From Ruegeria sp. HKCCD4315 (GTDB lineage: Bacteria > Pseudomonadota > Alphaproteobacteria > Rhodobacterales > Rhodobacteraceae), in NCBI RefSeq assembly GCF_013112245.1, contig NZ_WVRN01000002.1:744001-808000 (forward strand): 64,000 nt of DNA. The letters run 5' to 3'. Position 1 is the first letter of the stretch, and each line of letters starts with the position of its first letter. The translations under genes and the position numbers were made by a program. The notes under the pieces were generated by a model, which worked only from the letters and a program-made list of their open reading frames with translations, made no database searches and was not told the DNA's origin. Positions 1 through 8,348 of this stretch are shown in pieces.

Positions 1-664
1 TCCAGCATGTCGCCCAAACCGCCCGACACCAACTGAAGCGCCCCGGCGGGCAAAATACCGGATTCCAACATCAACCGCACACACAGCTCGGTCACGTAGC
101 AAGAATTCGTCGCCGGTTTAACGATGGCAGGAACACCTGCCAACAGAGTTGGCGCCAGTTTCTCCAACATACCCCAGACCGGAAAGTTAAACGCATTTAT
201 GTGAACCGCCACGCCGTGCAACGGGGTGCAGATGTGTTGGCCCAAAAACGTCCCGTTGCGCGATAGTTGCTCAACATCACCGTCCAGATAGACATGACCA
301 TCCGGCATTTCCCGGCGTCCTTTCGAGGCAAAGACAAACATCGTGCCAATGCCGCCGTCGATGTCGATCATATGGTCCGACTGCGTCGCGCCTGTGTTGA
401 AAGACAGATCATAGAGCGCCTGCTTGTGCTGGCCCAGATGCAACGACACCGCCTTGAGCATTTTGGCCCGCTCATGAAAGGTCATCTTGCGTAGGGCCGG
501 CCCGCCGACGTCGCGCGCATAGTCCAGCATTCCTTGCACATTCAGTGCCGCGTTGCCTGCGGTTGCAATGACCTCGCCCGTTACGGCGCTGGCAATAGTG
601 CGCGCCCCGGCACCAGGCGGCACCCATGCACCGGCGACAAAGCTGGATATCTGTTGGATGGTCA
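1..664 (-). CDS. paaZ: PaaZ, oxepin-CoA hydrolase / 3-oxo-5,6-dehydrosuberyl-CoA semialdehyde dehydrogenase (N-terminal part, cut by window edge)
   Basis: Only the first 221 codons are in the window, reading leftwards from an ATG at 664. The visible part is the start of the aldehyde dehydrogenase domain. It has the PaaZ-type signatures DIDGGIGTMF and VAVHINAFNFPVWGMLEKLAP, followed by the cofactor-site lysine region PAIVKPAT. In the known pathway PaaZ opens the oxepin-CoA ring and oxidises the resulting aldehyde during aerobic phenylacetate breakdown. The catalytic cysteine and the C-terminal MaoC-like hydratase domain lie outside the window, so bifunctionality is inferred from family. A TetR-type palindrome lies 67 bp upstream at 731-742. 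The paaABCDE oxygenase genes are not visible and may lie further left. Confidence 0.9.
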
Positions 665-730
665 TGAGCGTCTCCTCATCAGTGTCTGGATCCTCACATC
701 ACCTAGTCGAACGTGTGAGGTCATATCTTT

Positions 731-742
731 AACCGTACGGTC
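731..742. promoter_or_regulatory. Candidate PaaR (TetR) operator upstream of paaZ
   Basis: AACCGTACGGTC contains the perfect 10-bp palindrome ACCGTACGGT. The same consensus, AACCGTWCGGTY, occurs at 7058-7069 in the divergent promoter of the hydratase/dehydrogenase and paaG genes. Two copies in front of paa genes, with a TetR gene in the cluster, suggest the binding site of that repressor. This is inference from sequence only. Confidence 0.5.
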
Positions 743-782
743 GGTCGTTATTTTTGCACAGCAACACCACAAACCGTACCCT

Positions 783-1970
783 TCAAACCTGCGCGGGCAA
801 TCGCGCGAAACCCCGAAACCGGATACGGCCACCGCGTTCAGCACCATCGGTGATGCAAAAATTCGGGAAGCGGGCCAGAAACCGCCCGACTGCCACGCGG
901 CCCTCCATACGGGCCAAGGTCAGGCCAACGCAGGTGTGGGGTCCACCTGCAAAGGCGTGGTGTTTATTGGGGCGCCGGTCCAACATCACTTCATCAGGCT
1001 GCGCAAACTGTCGCGGGTCGCGGTTGGCGGCTCCGATGCAAAGATGGATATCTGTTCCAGCGGGAATGGTTTGGCCGTGGAAGATGACATCCTCGGCGGT
1101 TAAACGGTTGCCGAATTGGTTGGGGCTTTCCAATCTTAGAAACTCGTCCACGGCGGTGTTTATAAGCTCTGGGTCGGCCAGCAACTCGGCACGCTTGTCA
1201 CGGTGCCGGTCCAGCAACTCCAGCGCATTGCCGATCAGATTGGTCGTGGTCTCATGCCCAGCATTCAGGATGAAAATGCAGTTCTGGTACAGCTCGACCT
1301 CGGTCAACCCGCCATCGGTGTCATCCTGCATCAATCGTGTCAGCACGTCCGTTGACGGGTCACCTGGATTGGCGCGACGATCATCCATGATGTGGCGCAG
1401 GAATGCCTTGAAGTCAGACACCGCGCAATTGCCCCAGTCTTCTTGTTCCCGGGTCAGCTGAGGCTCCAAAGCGCCCAAAATGGCCAGAGACCAATCCCGC
1501 AGTGGGCCGCGCTCGGATCGGGGAATGCCCAGTAAGTTGCCGATGATTTCAATCGGGATGGCCCCGGCAAAATCCTCGATCAACTCAACAGAGCCCTTGG
1601 CCTGCATCTGGTCCAGCAAGCCGTCGACAAGCTGCACCAGGCCAGGCTCCATCTGCGCCAGCGCGCGCGGGTTCATCGCACCGACCATCACCTTACGAAC
1701 ACGGGTGTGCAAAGGCGGATCATTGAACACCAAACTGGTCGTGTGATGTTCGTATAAAGGGCTGTCGACCCCGTATTTCGGCCCAAAAACCGCCTTCTTG
1801 TCCGAAATGAAACGTTTTGTGTCCCGATACACCAGATCCAGATCGTCATAGCGCGACAGGATGACAGACCCATCGGCTTGAAAGCAGACGGGCGTGTTTT
1901 CGCGCAGCGCAGCATAGGCCGGATAAGGGTCTGCGTGAAAACCGGTTGGAAGTGCGGTCAGCGAGAACAT
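783..1970 (-). CDS. Cytochrome P450 (bacterial CYP, class I soluble)
   Basis: A 395-residue soluble P450 with all core motifs: oxygen-activation AGHETT at residues 237-242, the ExxR pair E276/R279, and the heme-binding loop FAGGPHTCVG with Cys347 as heme ligand. There is no membrane anchor, and no ferredoxin or ferredoxin reductase gene is adjacent, so electrons must come from elsewhere in the genome. Its ATG overlaps the stop of the TRAP large-subunit gene (TGATG at 1968-1972), implying translational coupling. The transporter substrate is therefore a likely P450 substrate, plausibly an aromatic or alicyclic acid given the paa surroundings. The family assignment is secure; the reaction (hydroxylation or dealkylation) cannot be read from sequence. 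Confidence 0.95.
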   Translation of the reverse strand: MFSLTALPTGFHADPYPAYAALRENTPVCFQADGSVILSRYDDLDLVYRDTKRFISDKKAVFGPKYGVDSPLYEHHTTSLVFNDPPLHTRVRKVMVGAMNPRALAQMEPGLVQLVDGLLDQMQAKGSVELIEDFAGAIPIEIIGNLLGIPRSERGPLRDWSLAILGALEPQLTREQEDWGNCAVSDFKAFLRHIMDDRRANPGDPSTDVLTRLMQDDTDGGLTEVELYQNCIFILNAGHETTTNLIGNALELLDRHRDKRAELLADPELINTAVDEFLRLESPNQFGNRLTAEDVIFHGQTIPAGTDIHLCIGAANRDPRQFAQPDEVMLDRRPNKHHAFAGGPHTCVGLTLARMEGRVAVGRFLARFPNFCITDGAERGGRIRFRGFARLPAQV

Positions 1971-3322
1971 CAGTGTCCCATCGCCCCCATATGTTCAGGC
2001 AGAACCAGCACCAGCCATGGTACAAGAACGATCAGCGCCAGGCGAAAGATATCGGCCACCCAAAACGGTGTGACGCCTTTGAAGATGGTCCCGGTCGAGA
2101 CATCCCCCACCACACCCTTCAGAATGAACACGTTCAAACCGACTGGGGGAGTGATCAGGCTGATCTCAGTCACGACGACAACCACAATACCGAACCAGAT
2201 CGGATCATAACCCAGCGATGTCACCAGCGGGAAGAAGATCGGCACTGTCAGCAGCAGCATCGACAGTGATTCAAAGACACAGCCCAGAATGATGTAGATC
2301 CCGAGAATCATCAGGATCACCACAAACGGCTCCACCTCATAGGCTGTGACCAATGCGATCAAAGCTTCGGGCAGACCGGCCAAGTTGATGAAGTTCGAAA
2401 AGATCTGCGCCCCGATCAGAACCGAGAACAATGCCGCAGCAGTGAAACTGGTCTCTTTCAACACTTCAAAGGTGGAACCAAGGGTTAGCCCACCCCGAGA
2501 CAACGCAATCAGGAAGGCACCCATTGCGCCCATGCCAGCTGCCTCGGTCGGGCTGAAGGTCAGGTTCAGCGGATAGAAGTCAAACACCCCGTACAACCCG
2601 CCGATCACAAGGAAGAACAGCAGCAGCACGGCCCAGACCGAGCGCAGCGCCGAAAGGCGTTCGCCCCAGCCATGCCGCTCTCCTGCTGGTCCGGCGTCGG
2701 GCCTGCGCCAAACGGTCCAACGCACCGCCAGCAGATAGAACAGGATGCCCAACACACCGGGGATGATGCCCGCAACGAACAGCTTGCCAATCGAGGTTTC
2801 GGTCAAAAGGCCATAGATCACCAGAATGACCGATGGCGGGATCAGAATGCCCAGTGTTCCACCCGCCGCAATCGACGCCGTCGACAACTCATCCGAGTAA
2901 CCGTAGCGGCGCATTTCCGGCATTGCGACTTTGGACATCGTTGCCGCTGTGGCCAGCGACGAGCCACAAATGGCAGAAAACCCACCACAGGCCGCAACCG
3001 TTGCCATGGCGATGCCGCCGCGGAAATGGCCCAGGAAGGCATTCGACACCGCATAAAGTTCACGCGCAAGGCCACCCTTGTTGACGAACAGGCCCATCAG
3101 GATGAACAGCGGCACAACAGACAGCCCATAATCCTGGGCCGTGTCGGTTATCTGGCGGCCAACCATGGACATCGCAGCCTTCAACCCACGTTCGGACAGG
3201 ATGCTGCCACCGCGTTCGTATGCAAAGCCAAGCGTCCCGACCAGGCCCATCGCAAAGACTATGGGCAGGCGCAGCAGCACCAGAACAAGGACAAGGGCAA
3301 AACCGATCAAAGCGGCAGTCAT
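1970..3322 (-). CDS. TRAP transporter large membrane subunit (DctM family)
   Basis: A 450-residue, highly hydrophobic protein typical of the DctM 12-helix ion-transporter superfamily. Repeated helices are visible throughout, with family-typical loops such as GILIPPSVILVIYG and a C-terminal VVVVVTEISLITPPVGLNVF. I chose the ATG at 3322 rather than the upstream open frame because it overlaps the dctQ stop (TGATG) and removes an unlikely Arg/His-rich leader. It would form the transport channel with the small subunit at 3322-3825 and receive ligand from the binding protein at 3883-4902, energised by a sodium gradient. The P450 gene follows with a second TGATG overlap. Confidence 0.95.
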   Translation of the reverse strand: MTAALIGFALVLVLVLLRLPIVFAMGLVGTLGFAYERGGSILSERGLKAAMSMVGRQITDTAQDYGLSVVPLFILMGLFVNKGGLARELYAVSNAFLGHFRGGIAMATVAACGGFSAICGSSLATAATMSKVAMPEMRRYGYSDELSTASIAAGGTLGILIPPSVILVIYGLLTETSIGKLFVAGIIPGVLGILFYLLAVRWTVWRRPDAGPAGERHGWGERLSALRSVWAVLLLFFLVIGGLYGVFDFYPLNLTFSPTEAAGMGAMGAFLIALSRGGLTLGSTFEVLKETSFTAAALFSVLIGAQIFSNFINLAGLPEALIALVTAYEVEPFVVILMILGIYIILGCVFESLSMLLLTVPIFFPLVTSLGYDPIWFGIVVVVVTEISLITPPVGLNVFILKGVVGDVSTGTIFKGVTPFWVADIFRLALIVLVPWLVLVLPEHMGAMGH

Positions 3323-3825
3323 CAGGAGTGCTCCGACAAGGCTTGGGGGGCAAAAATGTGCAAAATCCCGGTGATGATCATCGCGAAAGCAGTGATCGCG
3401 GTGAAGGCGGCGATGAACCAGCCCACATAGAAGACAGGGATCGACAAGTATTCGGTGACATCGCCGTAATCCCGCGCCCGCTCTGCCAGCACCCACACGC
3501 GCTGAATTGGCCAGATCAGCATGATACCGGATACCAGAAATACAATCGCGTCACGCGCTCGGCTTAGCCGCAAACGTGCGAAAATTCCATCTGTCAGGTC
3601 CACAGCGATCTGTCCGCGTCCGGCCGAGATTATCGGTAGGACCGAAAAGACAAGGATCGCCATCAGAATCCGCGTCAGCTCGGTTGCAGCCTCGATTGGC
3701 GCGTTGAAGACAGAGCGCAGGATGACGTCGAAGAAGGTCATCACCATCAGGATGAATAGCGCCACGCAGGCCAGCATCGTCGGAACGACACTGATGCGTC
3801 GCGCAAAGGTCACGAGTGAGTACAT
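3322..3825 (-). CDS. TRAP transporter small membrane subunit (DctQ family)
   Basis: A 167-residue protein with four predicted membrane helices, the standard size and layout of DctQ. An early charged/hydrophobic stretch VMTFFDVILRSVFNAP matches the family's conserved first loop. It partners the large subunit, whose start codon overlaps this gene's stop. A stem-loop lies between it and the upstream binding-protein gene, as is common in TRAP operons, where binding protein is needed in excess. Confidence 0.93.
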   Translation of the reverse strand: MYSLVTFARRISVVPTMLACVALFILMVMTFFDVILRSVFNAPIEAATELTRILMAILVFSVLPIISAGRGQIAVDLTDGIFARLRLSRARDAIVFLVSGIMLIWPIQRVWVLAERARDYGDVTEYLSIPVFYVGWFIAAFTAITAFAMIITGILHIFAPQALSEHS

Positions 3826-3850
3826 GATTGGTCCCCAGCGGGTGAAAATG

Positions 3851-3873
3851 GCTGGCGGGTCACACCCGCCAGC
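3851..3873. other. Intercistronic stem-loop between dctP and dctQ
   Basis: A perfect 10-bp inverted repeat, GCTGGCGGGT with ACCCGCCAGC, separated by a 3-base loop, starts 9 bp after the dctP stop. There is no T-run, so it is better explained as an mRNA-stabilising or partial-termination element that raises binding-protein levels over membrane subunits. Confidence 0.55.
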
Positions 3874-3882
3874 CGGGCTGCA

Positions 3883-4902
3883 TTACTGCGAAGCCATTTC
3901 ATTTACGATCATGTCATAAGCGGCCTGAGCGTCGATACCCGCGCCGTTGACTTCGTCAATGACCTTGGCGCGCACATCGACGGCAATGGTGTTGAATTTC
4001 TCAAGATCTTCAACAGAGGCCGCGTTGATCGCGTTGCCCTCGGTGGTTTCGGTTGCTTCGCGACCGATAGCGTCGATCTCGTCCCAGATCTTGCCAATCT
4101 CACGGCTCAGCGGTTCACCAAAGACGTTCTCTTCCAAAGCAGCCTGCAGATCGGTGGGCAGATCGGCAAAAGTGTCTTCGTTCATGATGAAGGCAAACGA
4201 TCCGCGATAAAGACCACCTGGAACTTCGTAAACATTCTGCGCCACTTCGGTCAGCTTGAAGCCCTTGCGGGATTCAAAGGGCATCACAACCCCATCCGCA
4301 GCTTTCGAGGCCAGGGTTTCATAGACTTTCGGCGCAGGCACCTGAATGCCGGTCGCACCCAGAGCCGTGCCGACGTCCCCGCCAACGCCACCCGGGATAC
4401 GCACTTTGAGACCCGAGACCTCATCCAGAGAGGTCACAGGACTGCTGGAATGTAACTGGGCAGGGCCATGCGTGTGCAGAGCGATCACCTTCACACCGCG
4501 ATGTTCGTCTGCCTCTTTGAGGAACTTGTCATAGGTGCGCCAATAAGCGACCGAGGCGTCCTCGGCCGAACCCTCATATCCGGGCAGTTCGATCATCTTG
4601 GTGGTGACAAAGCGACCCGGCTGGTAACCATGGAAGATGATCGACGCATCAGCTGCACCATCCATGATCAAGTCCATCTGCGCCGGTGGCGGCGCAATGC
4701 CCAGCTTGAGTTCTGCCGTGACCTTACCGTCGGTTGCCTCTTCAACCATCTCGACGAATTTCGGCCACATCTTGGCATTGATGCCATGGGTCGGCGGCGC
4801 CCAGCTTGAAATGGTCAGCGTATAATCCGCAGCCAGTGCCACTGTGCCCGAAACGGCCAACGCGGCCGACGCCAATAATGTGCTTATCTTGGTGAATTTC
4901 AT
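3883..4902 (-). CDS. TRAP transporter periplasmic substrate-binding protein (DctP family)
   Basis: A 339-residue protein starting at the ATG at 4902, preceded by a strong GGGAGGAG ribosome site. Residues 1-24 or so are a Sec signal peptide ending in VALAA. The mature protein has the DctP fold, including the segment GLKVRIPGG whose arginine normally binds the ligand carboxylate. Ligand is therefore probably an organic acid. It is the first gene of the dctPQM-P450 operon and lies just downstream of a 20-bp near-palindrome at 4961-4980. The long upstream open extension was rejected because it lacks a signal peptide. Confidence 0.93.
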   Translation of the reverse strand: MKFTKISTLLASAALAVSGTVALAADYTLTISSWAPPTHGINAKMWPKFVEMVEEATDGKVTAELKLGIAPPPAQMDLIMDGAADASIIFHGYQPGRFVTTKMIELPGYEGSAEDASVAYWRTYDKFLKEADEHRGVKVIALHTHGPAQLHSSSPVTSLDEVSGLKVRIPGGVGGDVGTALGATGIQVPAPKVYETLASKAADGVVMPFESRKGFKLTEVAQNVYEVPGGLYRGSFAFIMNEDTFADLPTDLQAALEENVFGEPLSREIGKIWDEIDAIGREATETTEGNAINAASVEDLEKFNTIAVDVRAKVIDEVNGAGIDAQAAYDMIVNEMASQ

Positions 4903-4960
4903 GGTTCTGTCTCCTCCCAGTGAAACATGAGTCAAGAATGCGTTAATGGTCGCTTTTGTA

Positions 4961-4980
4961 ACCATCAACATGTTAATGGT
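4961..4980. promoter_or_regulatory. 20-bp near-palindrome upstream of dctP, candidate operator
   Basis: ACCATCAACATGTTAATGGT is a two-fold symmetric site with one mismatched pair. It is centred on CATG, about 60-80 bp upstream of dctP and overlapping the stop codon of the hydratase/dehydrogenase gene. A further half-site GTTAATGGT lies at 4942-4950. The core AACATGTT is shared with the hpaR-hpaF palindrome at 18172-18189. The regulator is unknown. Confidence 0.5.
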
Positions 4981-7006
4981 TCCCTTCACGGTCCGCGATG
5001 CGCCACGACCCAGGGTTTTCGTTTGCAACTGTCAGCATCATTGCGTGAGATACTTCGATACCGATCTTGTTGCTGTAGTGCATTGGCCCTCCACGCCAAC
5101 GCGGGAAACCGTATCCATGGATTTGTACCATATCGACAGCGTCTGCGTTCTCTGCGATACCCTCTTGGATGATCAGGGCACCCTCGTTAGCCAGAACCGC
5201 CAGAATACGGGATGAAATATCCTGTTCTGTGAAAGTCCGGCGGGTGATGCCCTGTTCGGCTGAATAGGTTTCGATCAAAGCCTCAACTTCAGGGTCTCGG
5301 GTCGGTGTGCGGTCGCCATCCGCGTAACGATACCAACCCTTGCCCGCACGCTGACCAAAACGCTCCATCTCACACAGTTGATCAGGGATGGGCACATAGC
5401 GTTCGTTTGGGTCGCGAGTTGCGGCATTGCGCTGCCGGTTGGCCCAGGCGATCTGAAGACCAGTCAGATCCTGCAGCTCATAAGGTCCCATGGGCATCCC
5501 AAACGCCCGCATCGCCGCATCCACCTGATAGGGCAGCGCCCCATCGGCCAGCAAATAGTCGGCTTGTCGCCGATAGGCGGCCAACATGCGATTGCCGATA
5601 AAGCCATCGCAAATGCCGGACAGAACCGAAACTTTTCGCAGCTTCTTACCCAACGCAAAGCCAGTGGCGACGGTGTCTGGGGATGTCTGCGGCATGTGCA
5701 CTATTTCCAGCAACTTCATGACATGAGCTGGACTGAAGAAATGCAGACCAATGCAGCGGGTTTGGTTTTCAACACCTGCAAAAATATTCACCGGGTTCAG
5801 GTAGGATGTATTCGTGGCCAGGATGGCATCGTGGTTCATGTATCTAGCCAGTTCCGCAAACACCGCCTGCTTTACGGGCAAGCTTTCGAACACGGCTTCG
5901 ATAGCCAACTCGGCATCCGCAGCTGCGGCATAGCTATGGGCAGCCTTGAATTTGGACAGGTGGTCTCGCAGCTGCGCCTCGGACATCCTGCCCCGTTTAA
6001 CAGCGCCTTGAAGCAGAGATTCAACCCGCCCCTTCGCCGCCAATGCGGCCTCGGCGTTTTGCTCGATCACAGTGACCGACAATCCACCATTCAGGGCGGC
6101 CGTAGCAATGCCTGCGCCCATCAGCCCGCCGCCCACAACCGCGATCCGGGTGATGTCGCGCGCAGTAGCGCCCTTGATCAACGCAGGTCTGGACACGGTG
6201 CGTTCGGCAAAGAATGCGTGGCGCAACGCCCGGCTTTCAGCGCTTTGGCGCAGGGCCAGATGGCGGGCGCGTTCTTTCGGTTGCCCCTTAGCGAATGGCT
6301 CAACGGACCAGCCGAGAGCGCTCAGGTTTTCCAGCGGAGATTGTTGCCCTTTCGCGCGTTTCTGCAACGCCAGACGGCTTGTTTCAAACAGATCGGGCGC
6401 AAAGTCCGGTACAGTGCGCTGACTGACAGGCAGTGGACGTTCGGGCAAGTTGGCAACAAATTCCGAAACTGCATCCAATAGGTCGTCGGCGACCAGATCA
6501 ACGCCCCCGAGTGCCGCCAATGCATCAGCTTTCTGAATCTTCCCGGAACACGCCATGTCGATTGCTGCCTGCATCCCCACAAGACGCGGCAAACGTTGGG
6601 TGCCCCCTGCCCCGGGGATCAACCCCACATTGACCTCGGGCAAACCAAAACCGGTGTCCGGTGCTGCGATCCGCCACGCGCAGGCCATGGCAATTTCGAA
6701 CCCACCGCCCAGCACATTGCCGTGCATACAGGCGACAAACGGCACTTTGCTGTCTTCGATCTTCTGAACAACATCCGGTAAATGCGGCTCAATCGGCGGC
6801 ACATCAAACTCGGACATGTCACCACCAGCGATGAAGGTCCTGCCAGCGCAACACAACACCGCCACGCGCGCACCTTGAACCGCATCAACTGCGTCGGACA
6901 GCCCCCGCCGCACTGCGGTAGAGGTCGCGTTCACTGGCGGGTTGTTGACCGTGACCCAAGCCACGTCACCCTTGAATTCAACGCTCACCAGCGACGACTG
7001 CAACAT
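4973..7006 (-). CDS. Bifunctional enoyl-CoA hydratase / 3-hydroxyacyl-CoA dehydrogenase (FadJ/FadB type)
   Basis: A protein of about 677 residues. The N-terminal crotonase domain shows the oxyanion/active-site blocks GNVLGGGFEIAMAC and PEVNVGLIPGAGGTQRLPRL. The NAD-binding dehydrogenase domain begins near residue 285 with VVGGGLMGAGIA and is followed by C-terminal dehydrogenase helices ending at RWRGGPMHY. In this paa cluster it probably replaces separate PaaF and PaaH, carrying out the late hydration and oxidation of linear CoA esters. I chose the ATG at 7006, six bases after AAAGGG, over an upstream TTG. The C-terminus stops about 42 residues after RWRG, slightly short for the family. It is divergent from paaG. 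Confidence 0.92.
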   Translation of the reverse strand: MLQSSLVSVEFKGDVAWVTVNNPPVNATSTAVRRGLSDAVDAVQGARVAVLCCAGRTFIAGGDMSEFDVPPIEPHLPDVVQKIEDSKVPFVACMHGNVLGGGFEIAMACAWRIAAPDTGFGLPEVNVGLIPGAGGTQRLPRLVGMQAAIDMACSGKIQKADALAALGGVDLVADDLLDAVSEFVANLPERPLPVSQRTVPDFAPDLFETSRLALQKRAKGQQSPLENLSALGWSVEPFAKGQPKERARHLALRQSAESRALRHAFFAERTVSRPALIKGATARDITRIAVVGGGLMGAGIATAALNGGLSVTVIEQNAEAALAAKGRVESLLQGAVKRGRMSEAQLRDHLSKFKAAHSYAAAADAELAIEAVFESLPVKQAVFAELARYMNHDAILATNTSYLNPVNIFAGVENQTRCIGLHFFSPAHVMKLLEIVHMPQTSPDTVATGFALGKKLRKVSVLSGICDGFIGNRMLAAYRRQADYLLADGALPYQVDAAMRAFGMPMGPYELQDLTGLQIAWANRQRNAATRDPNERYVPIPDQLCEMERFGQRAGKGWYRYADGDRTPTRDPEVEALIETYSAEQGITRRTFTEQDISSRILAVLANEGALIIQEGIAENADAVDMVQIHGYGFPRWRGGPMHYSNKIGIEVSHAMMLTVANENPGSWRIADREGNH

Positions 7007-7057
7007 CGACAACCCTTTTTGATCGGCCCAGATTCGGTACTGGTTTATATATTGACC

Positions 7058-7069
7058 AACCGTTCGGTT
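7058..7069. promoter_or_regulatory. Candidate PaaR (TetR) operator between hydratase/dehydrogenase and paaG
   Basis: AACCGTTCGGTT sits in the 104-bp divergent promoter and matches the 731-742 site at 10 of 12 positions (arms AACCG and CGGT both kept). It could control both flanking transcripts. Confidence 0.5.
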
Positions 7070-7110
7070 AATGCAATGATTAAGTTGAAATGAGGCCAGA
7101 AGAGACAGTC

Positions 7111-7896
7111 ATGAGCGATACGATACTTGCACAAGACCACGGGAACTGGGTTGAAATTACCCTGAACCGCCCAGACAAGTTGAACGCGTTCAATGAAGAC
7201 ATGCACGTCGCCCTGCAAGACGCGTTGAAGACCGCGCGCGACAACGGGGCCCGCGCGATATTGCTGACCGGTGCCGGGCGCGGGTTCTGCGCAGGTCAAG
7301 ACCTGGGCGATCGCGATCCATCCAAAATGGATGGCCCTCCGGATCTGAGCAAAACGGTACGAACGTTTTACGCTCCTCTGGTCCGGTTGATCCGGTCCCT
7401 GGAGTTCCCGGTCATCTGCGCCGTAAACGGGGTCGCCGCAGGTGCAGGTGCGAATCTGGCGTTGGCCTGTGACATGGTTCTGGCCGGGGAAAATGCCAAA
7501 TTCATTCAGAGCTTTTCCAAGGTCGGCCTGATACCGGATACGGGTGGCAGTTGGCACTTGCCGCGCCTGTTGGGTGAGGCACGCGCTAAGGGGTTGGCGC
7601 TAACCGCTCAACCTCTTTCAGCCAAACAGGCAGAGGATTGGGGACTGATCTGGAAAGCACTGCCCGACGATCAACTGATGAGCGAGGCGCGCACGCTTGC
7701 CGCGCAATTGGCCAACGGCCCCACGCTCGGGCTGGGCTTGACTAAACAATGCATTCAAGCCGCGGCCACCACATCCCTATCAGATCAGCTTGAAATTGAA
7801 GCTGACGCAATGAAAACTTGCGGGGAAAGCGCAGACTACTCAGAAGGCGTATCCAGCTTCCTCGAAAAACGCGCACCGCATTTTCAGGGACGTTGA
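7111..7896 (+). CDS. paaG: PaaG-like 1,2-epoxyphenylacetyl-CoA isomerase (crotonase family)
   Basis: A 261-residue crotonase with oxyanion-hole segments GRGFCAGQDLGDRD and GVAAGAGANLALACDM, and the segment GLIPDTGGSWHLPRLLG typical of PaaG rather than a generic hydratase. In the phenylacetate pathway PaaG isomerises the ring epoxide to the seven-membered oxepin-CoA. The start is the ATG at 7111, after AGAAGAGA. It opens the operon paaG-paaI-paaK-tetR, with gaps of 2, 24 and 3 bp. A second crotonase activity (PaaF-like) is supplied by the divergent fused enzyme. Confidence 0.88.
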   Translation: MSDTILAQDHGNWVEITLNRPDKLNAFNEDMHVALQDALKTARDNGARAILLTGAGRGFCAGQDLGDRDPSKMDGPPDLSKTVRTFYAPLVRLIRSLEFPVICAVNGVAAGAGANLALACDMVLAGENAKFIQSFSKVGLIPDTGGSWHLPRLLGEARAKGLALTAQPLSAKQAEDWGLIWKALPDDQLMSEARTLAAQLANGPTLGLGLTKQCIQAAATTSLSDQLEIEADAMKTCGESADYSEGVSSFLEKRAPHFQGR

Positions 7897-7898
7897 GG

Positions 7899-8324
7899 AT
7901 GACCCCAAAAGAACGCGCCGAAAAATCCGCCGCTGCAATGTGGGCAAATGACGAGGCAAGCAAATGGTTTGGCATGGAGCTTGTTGAGATTGACGAAGGC
8001 CACGCAGTTCTGGCACTGACCGTCGCCAGCCATCACTGCAATGGTCATGGCACATGCCATGGGGGCGTCACCCACGCTCTGGCCGACAGCGCCTTCGCCT
8101 TTGCCTGCAATAGCCGAAACAAGGCAACCGTCGCGCAACACACAATGATCAGCTTCCTCGCCCCCGGAAGCAAAGGCGACCGTCTGACAGCCACCGCGAA
8201 AGAGGTCACTGTGTCCGGACGCAGCGGTATTTATGACGTTCGCGTCACAAACCAAGACAACATTCTGATCGCTGAGTTTCGCGGCATGTCACGCGCGGTG
8301 GGCGGTCAGAATTTTCAAGAATAG
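7899..8324 (+). CDS. paaI: PaaI-like hotdog-fold acyl-CoA thioesterase
   Basis: A 141-residue single hotdog domain. The helix-and-loop motif GTCHGGVTHALADSAFA carries the catalytic Asp expected of PaaI, and the N-terminus KSAAAMWANDEASKWFGM is also typical. PaaI hydrolyses ring-hydroxylated or dead-end phenylacetyl-CoA esters, releasing trapped CoA. The start is the ATG at 7899, reached through the GAGG overlapping the paaG stop; two bases separate the genes, so coupling is likely. Confidence 0.9.
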   Translation: MTPKERAEKSAAAMWANDEASKWFGMELVEIDEGHAVLALTVASHHCNGHGTCHGGVTHALADSAFAFACNSRNKATVAQHTMISFLAPGSKGDRLTATAKEVTVSGRSGIYDVRVTNQDNILIAEFRGMSRAVGGQNFQE

Positions 8325-8348
8325 CTTCGCGACTGGAGGAGTGACGCG

